A stretch of 64,000 nt of DNA from NCBI GenBank assembly GCA_900319905.1, contig ONQB01000002.1:62001-126000 (forward strand), given 5' to 3'. The number at the start of each line of letters is the position of its first letter. Within the stretch, counting starts at the first letter, position 1. This DNA comes from an uncultured Prevotella sp. (lineage in GTDB: Bacteria > Bacteroidota > Bacteroidia > Bacteroidales > Bacteroidaceae). The translations under genes were made by a program, and so were the position numbers. The notes under the pieces were generated by a model. It saw nothing but the letters and a program-made list of their open reading frames with translations. It was not told the DNA's origin and did not search any database. This document shows, piece by piece, positions 34,456 to 43,230 of the stretch.

Positions 34456-36243
34456 ATGACACCTTATTTAGATATACAACATCTTACTAAATCGTTTGGC
34501 GCGCAAGTGCTGTTTGATGACATCAGCTTCTCCATCGCAGAGGGACAGAAGGTAGGACTCATCGCCAAGAACGGTACGGGTAAGTCAACCCTGCTGGAGG
34601 TCATTGAGGGCCGGGAGGGATACGACAACGGCAGCATCATCTTCCACAATGACATCCGTCTGAGCTATCTCGAACAGACACCGAAGTTCGACCCCAAGGA
34701 GAGTGTGCTGGATGCCTGCTTCAATCACAAGGGCAACCCCGAGCGGGTGCTGAAAGCCAAGCAGATACTCACGCAGCTGCACATCAACGACATGGACCAA
34801 CCCATGGGACAGCTCAGCGGCGGACAGCAGAAGCGTGTGGCACTGGCCAACGCCCTCATCGACGATCCCGACTTCCTCATCCTCGACGAGCCCACCAACC
34901 ATCTCGACCTGGAGATGATCGTCTGGCTTGAGGGCTATCTCTCGCGGGCCCGGCTCACCCTGCTCATGGTGACCCACGACCGTTATTTCCTCGACCATGT
35001 GTGTGACACCATCCTTGAGCTTGACGACCGCACCATCTACACCTACCGGGGCAACTACGCCTACTACTTGGAGAAACGGCAGGAACGCATAGACAACCGA
35101 CGCGCCGAGATACAACGTGCCAACAACCTCTACCGCACCGAGCTGGCCTGGATGCGCAGTACACCGCAGGCACGCAGCCATAAGGCACGCTACCGCGAGG
35201 AGGCCTTCTATGAACTGCAGGCCAAGGCCCACCAGCGCATAGAGGAACGACAGATGAGGCTAAAGGCCAGCAACGTCTATATCGGGTCGAAGATCTTCGA
35301 ATGCAAGTATGTGTCGAAGAAATTCACTGACTCGCAGGGCAACGACAAGGTGATACTCGACAAGTTCTACTATAACTTCGCACGATTCGAGAAGATGGGC
35401 ATCGTAGGCAACAACGGTACCGGCAAGTCGACCTTCATCAAGATGCTGCTCGGACTGGTGCCGCCAGACAGCGGAAGCTTCGACATCGGCGAGACCGTGC
35501 GCTTCGGCTACTTCTCACAGGATGGACTGAAGTTTGACGAACAACAGAAGGTCATCGATATCATCACCGACATTGCCGACTATATCGACTTGGGCGGTGG
35601 ACGGAAGATGACGGCATCGCAGTTTCTCAACTACTTCATGTTTACGCCCACCCAACAGCAGAACTACGTCTATAAGCTCAGCGGCGGTGAGCGTCGCAAG
35701 CTGTATCTGTGTACGGTGCTCATGCGCAATCCTAACTTCCTCGTGCTCGACGAGCCGACCAATGATCTTGACATACAGACGCTGCAGGTGCTCGAGGAGT
35801 ATCTGCAGGATTTCCCGGGGTGCGTGATTGTGGTGAGCCACGACCGTTATTTCATGGATAAGGTGGTGGACCACCTGCTGGTGTTTGAGGGCAACGGTGT
35901 CATCAAGGACTTCCCCGGCAACTACACGCAGTACCGCGAATGGAAACAGCTGAAGTCAAAGGAGGAAGAGCAACAGATGCCGAAGACCGCCGTTGAGAAG
36001 AAGAAAAACGACTACCATCACGACACGCGAAAGCGGATGTCGTATAAGGAACGGTTGGAATACCAACAACTGACAAAGGACATCGAAGCTCTGGAGGCAG
36101 AACAAAAACAACTGGAAGCTGATCTCTGCAGTGGTACGCTGACCGTGGAGGCGCTGACGGAGAAGAGCAAGCGACTGCCTCAGCTCAAGGACGAGCTGGA
36201 CGAGAAAGAGATGAGATGGCTGGAACTGAGTGAACTGGAATGA
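34456..36243 (+). CDS. ABC-F family ATPase (Uup-like)
   Basis: Soluble protein of 595 residues with two ATP-binding domains and no membrane part, acting on the ribosome rather than as a transporter. Domain 1: Walker A 'GLIAKNGTGKST' (about 36-47), signature LSGGQQKR, Walker B 'LILDEPTNHLD'. Domain 2: 'GIVGNNGTGKST', signature LSGGERRK, '[11 protein letters not shown]'. The linker between them (about 225-280) is the P-site tRNA-interaction region. The C-terminal 70 residues are charged and coiled-coil-like, as in Uup. Its stop overlaps the next start (ATGA). A general translation factor is more likely than an antibiotic-resistance factor. Confidence 0.9.
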   Translation: MTPYLDIQHLTKSFGAQVLFDDISFSIAEGQKVGLIAKNGTGKSTLLEVIEGREGYDNGSIIFHNDIRLSYLEQTPKFDPKESVLDACFNHKGNPERVLKAKQILTQLHINDMDQPMGQLSGGQQKRVALANALIDDPDFLILDEPTNHLDLEMIVWLEGYLSRARLTLLMVTHDRYFLDHVCDTILELDDRTIYTYRGNYAYYLEKRQERIDNRRAEIQRANNLYRTELAWMRSTPQARSHKARYREEAFYELQAKAHQRIEERQMRLKASNVYIGSKIFECKYVSKKFTDSQGNDKVILDKFYYNFARFEKMGIVGNNGTGKSTFIKMLLGLVPPDSGSFDIGETVRFGYFSQDGLKFDEQQKVIDIITDIADYIDLGGGRKMTASQFLNYFMFTPTQQQNYVYKLSGGERRKLYLCTVLMRNPNFLVLDEPTNDLDIQTLQVLEEYLQDFPGCVIVVSHDRYFMDKVVDHLLVFEGNGVIKDFPGNYTQYREWKQLKSKEEEQQMPKTAVEKKKNDYHHDTRKRMSYKERLEYQQLTKDIEALEAEQKQLEADLCSGTLTVEALTEKSKRLPQLKDELDEKEMRWLELSELE

Positions 36244-38402
36244 TAAGAACGGAGACGATGGCACAAACACAGCCGGCCGATGGCAAAGCAACAAGCCGTA
36301 GGACTGTGGCCGGACGGATGTGGCCCGCAGGTGGAAGCGCTTGCAGGAGATGGATGTCTGTCGTGTTTGTGCTATTGTGTCTCTGTCTCCCGCTCCTGCC
36401 GTTGCAGGCCAAGAAAGAACGTAAGATCGTGCTGTTGCGCCGCGTGCACACCTATGCAGCCACGCTCGACACGGTCAACATCGGTTCCCGGACGAGCTAC
36501 TCCTATTCGCGTGTCGTCGTCAACGTAGACAGGCGCAACGGCCTGCTCATGACCGTGCCGTCGGCATTCGCCATTGCCCGCAGTAAGAAACGCGGCTTTA
36601 TCAAGGAAACCTACGACCGTGTGGATGTGGTGCACTACAACGACATCGTGACCACCCCATTGATCACCACTTCAACCTTTCCATATGGCAGGAATACGGT
36701 GAGTGGCTTCGCCCGTTATCTCACACCTACCATCTATGGTGAGACGATCTTCGGCAACTCGCTCATATCTCCGTTCTACCCCGGCAACGCACAGTTCTAT
36801 ACCTATTACGTGGATGTCGTGCATGGCGGCAGCATCGTTACCCTGCGCTTCAAACCTAAGCGCAACAATACGCAGCTCGTGCGAGGGAGTGCTGTCATTG
36901 ACGGACTCACCGGACGCATCCTGAGCTGCAGCTTCGGTGGAGATTACGACCATGTTCGTTTTTTCATCTCACTGGTCATGGGAGAGCACGGCATTGCCTC
37001 GCTTTATCCGAAGAAGGGAACTACGCAACTGCGTTTTGACTTCCTCGGCAACAAGATCTCCGGACATTGCATTACCTATACTGGCTTGCCGAAAACCTTG
37101 GAAGACAGTGTGTGTGCCGACAAGCAGAAAGACTTTGACCTTATGGCACGGGTGCGGCCTGAGAAACTGAGAAAGGAAGAACTGGCGCTCTACAAGGCAA
37201 TGTTTGACGAACGGCGCAAGGACTCTATCAATGCCGCCGACAGTCTGCATCGGCACCGAGAGAATTGGGCCAAGCGTGTGCTGTGGGATGCCATCGGCGA
37301 CAACGTGCTCAACCGTATCAAGACCTCGTTCGGCATGAACAACAGAGGCTACATCCGCATCAATCCTATCATGAACCCATTGTATATGGGGTATAGCCAG
37401 CGACGTGGTTTCGTCTATAAGCTTGACTTGAACTTTAGCTATCAGTTTACGAACAACAGCGAGCTGACGACGCGCTTCCGAGGAGGCTACTCCTTTAAGC
37501 TGAAGCAGTTCTACTTCCGTGTGCCTATCTATTACTATTTCAATAAGCGACGCAATGGATACCTCAAGCTCGAGGTGGGTAACGGCAACCATATCAGTAG
37601 TCAGTCGGTGAGCGACAATATGCATCTCACGCCTGCCGATACCCTTGGCACCCATCTGGTAATGAGTGAGCTAAACCAGTTTACGCAGGATGACGGACGA
37701 TTGGTGTTCAACTATGACCTGAACTCTTATCTCAGCTTTCAGGTAGGTGTGCTCTATCAACTGCGTCATGCAGTGTACAACCGGTTTTTCCAATTGTACA
37801 ACTGGCCCACCACCTACCGCTCGTTTGCGCCTGTCTTTGAGTTGCAGTTGCGTCCATGGGGGTGGAGTGGTCCCATTCTCACAGCCGACTACGACCGTGG
37901 CCTGAAAAATGTGTTAGGGGCAAAGGCCAATTACGAACGCTATGAGTTCAATGGAGAGTATATCCATCATCTCAATAAACTGCAGTTGCTGGAAGCACGC
38001 GTCGGTGTGGGCTTCTATACGAGGAAAGGCGGTAAGTCGCTCTTCTTAAGCTATGAGAACTTTCAGGAAGACAACATCCCGGGAGGATGGAATGACAACT
38101 GGACGGGTGAGTTTGAACTGCTTGACAGCTATCTCTACAACACGTCGGACTACTATGTTCGCGGCAACCTTACCTATGAGAGTCCGCTGCTCTTTCTGAG
38201 TTGGCTGCCATGGGTGGGCCGGTACATGGAGATGGAACGAATCTATGTGTCGGCTCTGCAGACAGCCAATGTGCATCCATACGTGGAACTGGGCTATGGC
38301 TTTACCACCCGTCTGTTCTCCATGGGCATCTTTGTGGACAGCGGACAGCGAAGCAAGGCCGTGGGGTTGAAGTTCGGCCTTGAGTTGTTCAGAAACTGGT
38401 GA
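36240..38402 (+). CDS. DUF5686 family outer-membrane protein
   Basis: Protein of 720 residues. A basic N-terminus precedes a hydrophobic signal ('MSVVFVLLCLCLPLLPLQA', about residues 39-57); the start at 36240 overlaps the ABC-F stop, and a second ATG at 36258 is also possible. The body follows the DUF5686 pattern, 'GFARYLTPTIYGETIFGNSLISPFYP', ending in a barrel with a terminal 'LFRNW'. It lacks the N-terminal carboxypeptidase-regulatory-like domain many relatives carry. Function unknown; an outer-membrane barrel is likely. Confidence 0.78.
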   Translation: MIRTETMAQTQPADGKATSRRTVAGRMWPAGGSACRRWMSVVFVLLCLCLPLLPLQAKKERKIVLLRRVHTYAATLDTVNIGSRTSYSYSRVVVNVDRRNGLLMTVPSAFAIARSKKRGFIKETYDRVDVVHYNDIVTTPLITTSTFPYGRNTVSGFARYLTPTIYGETIFGNSLISPFYPGNAQFYTYYVDVVHGGSIVTLRFKPKRNNTQLVRGSAVIDGLTGRILSCSFGGDYDHVRFFISLVMGEHGIASLYPKKGTTQLRFDFLGNKISGHCITYTGLPKTLEDSVCADKQKDFDLMARVRPEKLRKEELALYKAMFDERRKDSINAADSLHRHRENWAKRVLWDAIGDNVLNRIKTSFGMNNRGYIRINPIMNPLYMGYSQRRGFVYKLDLNFSYQFTNNSELTTRFRGGYSFKLKQFYFRVPIYYYFNKRRNGYLKLEVGNGNHISSQSVSDNMHLTPADTLGTHLVMSELNQFTQDDGRLVFNYDLNSYLSFQVGVLYQLRHAVYNRFFQLYNWPTTYRSFAPVFELQLRPWGWSGPILTADYDRGLKNVLGAKANYERYEFNGEYIHHLNKLQLLEARVGVGFYTRKGGKSLFLSYENFQEDNIPGGWNDNWTGEFELLDSYLYNTSDYYVRGNLTYESPLLFLSWLPWVGRYMEMERIYVSALQTANVHPYVELGYGFTTRLFSMGIFVDSGQRSKAVGLKFGLELFRNW

Positions 38403-38403
38403 T

Positions 38404-38637
38404 GAGGGGGAAGTTCAGAAGTCCGGGAACTTGGAAGTTCAGAAGTCCGGGAACTTGGAAGTTCAGAAGTTCTGAAGTTCAGAAGTTCAGAAGTCCGGAA
38501 GTCCAGTCAATTGTCTCTTGGGTGCTGCTGGAGAACTCCTGTCTATGATCAGCATGCGTAATGACTGGACTTCCGGACTTCCGAACTTCCGGACTTCTCA
38601 AATGACTGAACTTCCGGACTTCTCAATAGACTGGGTT
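38404..38637. repeat. tandem and inverted GAAGTTC/GAAGTCC repeats between convergent genes
   Basis: The left half has two 24-bp units built from GAAGTTCAGAAGTCC and GGGAACTTG, then decayed GAAGTTCA units. The right half is the reverse complement type (GGACTTCCGGACTTC). A perfect 20-bp inverted repeat joins them: 38490-38509 and 38562-38581. The folded RNA on either strand would be long, so it probably ends both converging transcripts (DUF5686 and fbp). Confidence 0.75.
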
Positions 38638-40650
38638 TTATTTTATATAAACCAATGGCTTGCTGCGTTCACGCTCGCTGATGTATCCATGTCGGTAGGC
38701 ATAGAGCAGCTCCTCGAGGTCGGCAATCTGAGCATTGAGTTCCTTGCCTTTATCGGTGTCGGCCACTAGCATACGGTGGGAGGACATCTCCACGATCTGT
38801 GTGGTCGACTTGATGTCGGTGCCTCGCAGGATGGCATCTTCCGTGCTGGTGAATGGCTCGTGCTGTACCAGTTGGAAGCCACGGCTGTGGTAGACCAGCG
38901 TGTAGCCGGCAATGCCAGTCTCCTTGTGGTAAGCCTGCGAGAAACCGCCGTCGATGACCATCAGCTTGCCGTTGGCCTTGATAGGGTTCTCACCACGACC
39001 CACCTTGACGGGCACGTGACCGTTGATGATATGACGGTTTTGTCCTGTCACGCCAAAGGCCTCAAGGATGTTATCGCAGATGGCCTCGTTGTCGCGTAGC
39101 TCAAAGTAGCTGCCTTTCTTCTCTTCATGGGTCTCCTTCTCCGCAATGAAGTAACGCTCGAAGGTGGCCATCTTCGACTTGTCAAACAGCGGGCTGTCAG
39201 GGCCGCACCACAGGTAGAGGAAATAGTCGATGGCGTATTGCCGCTCGTCGATGGGAGAGTCGGTCTGGAAGGCTGAGCGGATGAGCATGCCTACGTCGGT
39301 CATCAGTTGCATGCCGCTGGCCTTATGGCCCGAATAGATCTCAACCTCTTTCAGGCTGCCGTCCTCATTGAGGGGCACGGATGCATGATAGAGCAGGTTG
39401 TTGTTGTAGATGCCGAACATGCAGCCGTGGGTGAGCTGCGTGCGGATGTGCTTGTGAAGCTTCTCGCTTACCTCGAAGCTGTGATGAAGCTTGTTGATGA
39501 GGTCGAGCTCCTCGTTGGTGAGCACATTTGGATGGGCCGGGTCGACGGTGGGGAAGTGGCAGCTGGTGAGCTTGTACTCCTTGCCGTTAAGGTGGATGGT
39601 ACCCTTCTTATAGTCGATATCGTTGAACAACTCCCGGTCTCTCATGTTCCATTCCGGATGTTTGTCAAAGAGCTGGGCCTCGAGTTTGAACTGCAACACT
39701 GAGATTGCCTTATGCTCGCGTGCGATGAGCTGTTGCGTCTTCTCGTCAAGATGCTCGGCACCACCTGAGAGCTTTGGCATGAACTCCGTGCAGGGGTCGT
39801 CGCCATAGACGTCCATGGCAAAGGTGGCAAGCGGCACGAGGTTGATGCCATAGCCTTCCTCAAGAGTCATGAGGTTGGCGTAACGCAGCGACAGACGAAT
39901 GACATTGCACAGGCAGGCGTCGTTGCCGGCGGCCGCACCCATCCACAGAATGTCGTGGTTGCCCCATGTGATGTCCCATGAATGGTAGTTCTCCAGCATG
40001 TCCATGATCTTATGTGCCCCCGGTCCGCGGTCGTAGATGTCGCCGAGGATATGGAGCTGGTCGATGGCCAGTTGCTGAATGACCTTGGAGATGGCGATGA
40101 TGAAGTCGTCGGCGCGTCCTGTAGAGATGATGGTGTCGATGATGACCTTCACGTAGGCCGTCTTGTCAGTGTCCTCAGTACGTTCGTGAAGCAACTCCTG
40201 AATGATGTAAGAGAAGTCGAGGGGCAGTGACTTGCGTACCTTGGAGCGGGTGTACTTGCTCGACACGTCGCGGCAAACGGCCACGAGGTGGTGCAACGTG
40301 ATATGGTACCAGTCGTTGATGTCGGGTTCGGAAGCCTTGACGAGTTCCAGTTTCTGCTCGGGATAATAAATGAGCGTGCAGAGCTCGCGCTTCTCGGCAT
40401 CGCGCAGCGTGGTGCCGAAGAGCTCGTTCACCTTGCGCTTGATGTTGCCTGACGCATTCTTCAGAATATGTTGGAATGCCTCGTACTCTCCATGGATGTC
40501 AGCCACGAAATGCTCTGTGGCCTTGGGGAGATTGAGGATTGCCTGCAGGTTGATGATCTCCGTGCTGGCTTCAGCAATGGTAGGGAAGGAATGGGAAAGC
40601 AGCTGAAGGTAACGCAGGTCTTTCGGGATGTCGTATCGCTTATGTGTCAT
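38638..40650 (-). CDS. fbp: fructose-1,6-bisphosphatase class III
   Basis: Gluconeogenic phosphatase producing fructose 6-phosphate. The protein has 670 residues from the ATG at 40650 (MTHKRYDIPKDLRYL); an upstream ATG at 40737 would overlap the preceding gene. Metallophosphoesterase motifs are 'VADIHGEYEAF', 'HILGDIYDRGPGAHKI', 'WGNHDILWMG' and 'INGHVPVKVGRGENPIKANG'. The length and these motifs mark the class III type first known from Firmicutes and common in Bacteroidota. It is downstream of the glycosyltransferase pair. Confidence 0.95.
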   Translation of the reverse strand: MTHKRYDIPKDLRYLQLLSHSFPTIAEASTEIINLQAILNLPKATEHFVADIHGEYEAFQHILKNASGNIKRKVNELFGTTLRDAEKRELCTLIYYPEQKLELVKASEPDINDWYHITLHHLVAVCRDVSSKYTRSKVRKSLPLDFSYIIQELLHERTEDTDKTAYVKVIIDTIISTGRADDFIIAISKVIQQLAIDQLHILGDIYDRGPGAHKIMDMLENYHSWDITWGNHDILWMGAAAGNDACLCNVIRLSLRYANLMTLEEGYGINLVPLATFAMDVYGDDPCTEFMPKLSGGAEHLDEKTQQLIAREHKAISVLQFKLEAQLFDKHPEWNMRDRELFNDIDYKKGTIHLNGKEYKLTSCHFPTVDPAHPNVLTNEELDLINKLHHSFEVSEKLHKHIRTQLTHGCMFGIYNNNLLYHASVPLNEDGSLKEVEIYSGHKASGMQLMTDVGMLIRSAFQTDSPIDERQYAIDYFLYLWCGPDSPLFDKSKMATFERYFIAEKETHEEKKGSYFELRDNEAICDNILEAFGVTGQNRHIINGHVPVKVGRGENPIKANGKLMVIDGGFSQAYHKETGIAGYTLVYHSRGFQLVQHEPFTSTEDAILRGTDIKSTTQIVEMSSHRMLVADTDKGKELNAQIADLEELLYAYRHGYISERERSKPLVYIK

Positions 40651-40717
40651 GATTTTGAATTTAGCTTGTAAGTTTATGGGTTTATGAGTTAATGAGTTAA
40701 TGAGTGTTGAATGGTTC

Positions 40718-41884
40718 TTACACCGGATACATGTCAAACTTCGTGAATGCCGCGGTCAGTTGTCGGGCTTGTTTGTCATCGCGGCTGTTGAATGGCATAA
40801 AGCCTTCGGTGAGTCCTAAGAAATGGTGCATGACCGCCATGAGACGTTCAGCGAAGTCAAGGATGTCGAGGTCGCGTGCCATATCCCTTATCATGTCCTC
40901 ATCCATGTCGGTGTAGCGCATGGTATGGTAGAGGTTGGCCAGGTGGAGCAGGGGGGCGGCATGATGACTCAGCTCATAGTGCAGGTTGAGAAGTTGCAGG
41001 CTGACCGATTGCTCGGTGGCACCATGCTCGGCAAACGTCTCCTTGACCTTGTTGCGCAGCAGCAGGTTGCGGGAAAGCAGAATGTCACCCCGCAAGTTGT
41101 TGGTGGAGTAGGTTGTTGAGCCTTTGAACCGGTCTATCTGTGTGACGTCAACCATCGGTTTGTCCAGTCCCAGTCGCTTGACGGCAGCCTCGATGATAAG
41201 GCTGATGCCTTCCTCGGAGGCGTAGAGACTGATGCGCCGCCATTCCTCGTCGGAGAGGGATGACAGCACTGCAATCAGTGCCTGCCGCCTGTCAGCGTCG
41301 TCGAGCGCCTCGTCGTCCAGGCCTACCTGTAACAGATTGCCGATGAGCTGGCGGGTGCTGTCGTCGAGGATGACACGGGCGTAGGAGTCAAGTACCTTAC
41401 GATAGAGCAGAAGCAGTTGGTTGGCCGCTTCCTCGAAGGTGGTCAGACTTGTAAGCACCGGATTCTTGATGAGTGCTACGCGTTGGTTCCAGTTGAGTTT
41501 GAGAAAGGTCGTCTGCTCCAGTTGGCCGCAAACCTGCACAGCAGCCGCTTTCTCCGTGACAATGCGCTGGCGCTTGTAGAGCGGTGTGCGTCGGTGACGC
41601 TCTCCCTCCCAGGGCTGAAGCGCCCCAAGGGGCGTGAGGAGATAAGGCGTGTGCTGAACGTAAGCCTTCCGCGCCAACTGGCAGGCACTGATGCTCCAAC
41701 ATCCAAAGATATGAATGAGGTCGTAGTCGGCCGGAGCCGTTGATGTCTTCTTGTCAGTCGACACTACCAACTGCACGTCGATGCGGTCGGAAAGGCACAG
41801 GACCAGACGTTCTGTCAACTCCTTATGATTAGGGTCGGCGAACGTCTGCGAGGGGACGTAGAATAGTATTCGCAGACGGTTCAT
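40718..41884 (-). CDS. glycosyltransferase-like protein, half GT-B fold plus helical domain
   Basis: Protein of 388 residues. The first 160 or so ('MNRLRILFYVPSQTFAD', 'YDLIHIFGCWSISACQLARKA', 'TPYLLTPLGALQPWE') read like the N-terminal Rossmann half of a GT4 glycosyltransferase, but the nucleotide-sugar-binding C-terminal half with its E(x7)E motif is not visible. Residues 170-388 are instead predicted helical, charged and unfamiliar to me. It overlaps the upstream GT2 gene by 4 bp (ATGA), so the two are coupled. It may be an inactive or accessory partner of the membrane GT2. Function unknown. Confidence 0.55.
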   Translation of the reverse strand: MNRLRILFYVPSQTFADPNHKELTERLVLCLSDRIDVQLVVSTDKKTSTAPADYDLIHIFGCWSISACQLARKAYVQHTPYLLTPLGALQPWEGERHRRTPLYKRQRIVTEKAAAVQVCGQLEQTTFLKLNWNQRVALIKNPVLTSLTTFEEAANQLLLLYRKVLDSYARVILDDSTRQLIGNLLQVGLDDEALDDADRRQALIAVLSSLSDEEWRRISLYASEEGISLIIEAAVKRLGLDKPMVDVTQIDRFKGSTTYSTNNLRGDILLSRNLLLRNKVKETFAEHGATEQSVSLQLLNLHYELSHHAAPLLHLANLYHTMRYTDMDEDMIRDMARDLDILDFAERLMAVMHHFLGLTEGFMPFNSRDDKQARQLTAAFTKFDMYPV

Positions 41885-43227
41885 TGCTTATGGGTGGTAA
41901 AGTCCAGCTTGTTGGCAAAGCGATGGCGGAGCATGTAGCCGACATTGTGCCAGACGAGTGACAACTCATAGGGATAGATGGCCAGGAACGGGATGCGCTC
42001 ACCGAATGCCTTTGCGGCCTTGTGGCCTACAACGGCCCGGACGATAACTGTCAGCAGCAACGCCAACAGGGCAGCTGCTCCTACGATGATATTAAACGTG
42101 ACGGCACCATAGACGATGCCGGCAATAATAAGCCACAAGTTGAGATGCAGCAGCAAATTGTCGATATTGAACCAGACGCGATGGCGGAAGCTTCCTGACA
42201 GCCATTTGCGTGTCTCCATGTAGAAGATATGCTTGTTGAGCCAGGTCTTCTTTTCGGGTGCTTTATCAATCATCCATGCGGCTTGGTCAGTAACGAGGGC
42301 TGTGCCGTCGGAGGTGGCGAACTTATTGACAAGATAGTCGTATTCGCCTCTGATGAGGTTGAGGCTGCCACGGAAACCCTCTTGTGCCATGAAGGCGCTC
42401 TTGCGCATCAGCAGGTTGTGGCTCTGCGTGCGGTAAGCTTTGCCGTGAGCGTCCTCACGCATGAGATAGTAGGCCATGTTGAGACGTTCGAATCGCTTGA
42501 ACGACGACGCCTCGTCGGCATAGGCACCATAGCCAATAACCATCTGGGTGTAGTCGTTGCAGTGGGCGGTCATTGTGCGAAGCCACAGTGTGGAGGCTGG
42601 AGCCGTGTAAGCCTCGGTGAGCAATACCCATTCGGTGCGGGCTGCTTTCACACCCAACGTGATGGCCAGCTTCTTACGGCTCATGTAGCGTGACGACTCG
42701 GGGATGTAGGTCATGTACAGACTGGCATGGCCGGGATGCTCGTCCAACTGATGCTGTATGCGCTTGATGGCATCTTCGGTGTCATGACCGTCCTGATCAA
42801 TGACGACGATGACCTGATAGTCGGCGCAGTAGTCTTGATTCAACAGCAATGGCAGGTTGGTCTCCAGCAACTCCGCCTCGTCGTGGGGCGTGAGGATGAT
42901 GGAAACCGGTATGTCGTCCTTTGCTTCTTGCTGAAGGCGTAATGGCGCGTCGGAAGAAGACGGTGCGTCAATAGCTGTCGCGTCTGAGGAGACAGCGTCT
43001 GAGGAGACAGCGTCTGAGGAAACAGCGTCGGTGGCTGTCGCGTCGGAGGAGCTGTCAACGGGTTGAGCCTCGTTGCCAGAGGAGTCGTTGTCGCCGGGCA
43101 TGACCGTGCTGTCAGCCGGTTTCCTGAAACGCAGGAAAGGATTGAAAAGGGCTGACAGTAAGGTTACTATCAGGAGCAACGCTGCACAGATGATGGTAAA
43201 ATCGTTGATGACGATGGGATAGTTCAT
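41881..43227 (-). CDS. membrane-anchored family 2 glycosyltransferase
   Basis: Protein of 448 residues. An N-terminal membrane helix (about 8-28) is followed by a low-complexity Ser/Asp/Ala segment (about 45-100) with three AVSSD repeats encoded by near-perfect 15-bp DNA repeats (42980-43024). The GT2 catalytic domain starts at 'IPVSIILTPHDEAELLETNL' and has 'VVIDQDGHD' as its metal-binding region. Two or three C-terminal membrane helices (about 345-395) follow. Similar to processive or surface-glycan GT2 enzymes. It starts 3 bp after lysA ends. Substrate unknown. Confidence 0.82.
   Translation of the reverse strand: MNYPIVINDFTIICAALLLIVTLLSALFNPFLRFRKPADSTVMPGDNDSSGNEAQPVDSSSDATATDAVSSDAVSSDAVSSDATAIDAPSSSDAPLRLQQEAKDDIPVSIILTPHDEAELLETNLPLLLNQDYCADYQVIVVIDQDGHDTEDAIKRIQHQLDEHPGHASLYMTYIPESSRYMSRKKLAITLGVKAARTEWVLLTEAYTAPASTLWLRTMTAHCNDYTQMVIGYGAYADEASSFKRFERLNMAYYLMREDAHGKAYRTQSHNLLMRKSAFMAQEGFRGSLNLIRGEYDYLVNKFATSDGTALVTDQAAWMIDKAPEKKTWLNKHIFYMETRKWLSGSFRHRVWFNIDNLLLHLNLWLIIAGIVYGAVTFNIIVGAAALLALLLTVIVRAVVGHKAAKAFGERIPFLAIYPYELSLVWHNVGYMLRHRFANKLDFTTHKQ
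42980..43024 (-). repeat. three 15-bp in-frame tandem repeats
   Basis: GCGTCTGAGGAGACA three times (the last has one change), encoding Ala-Val-Ser-Ser-Asp units in the linker of the GT2 gene. Two degenerate units follow at 43025-43056. Copy number could change without breaking the frame. Confidence 0.8.
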
Positions 43228-43230
43228 GGA

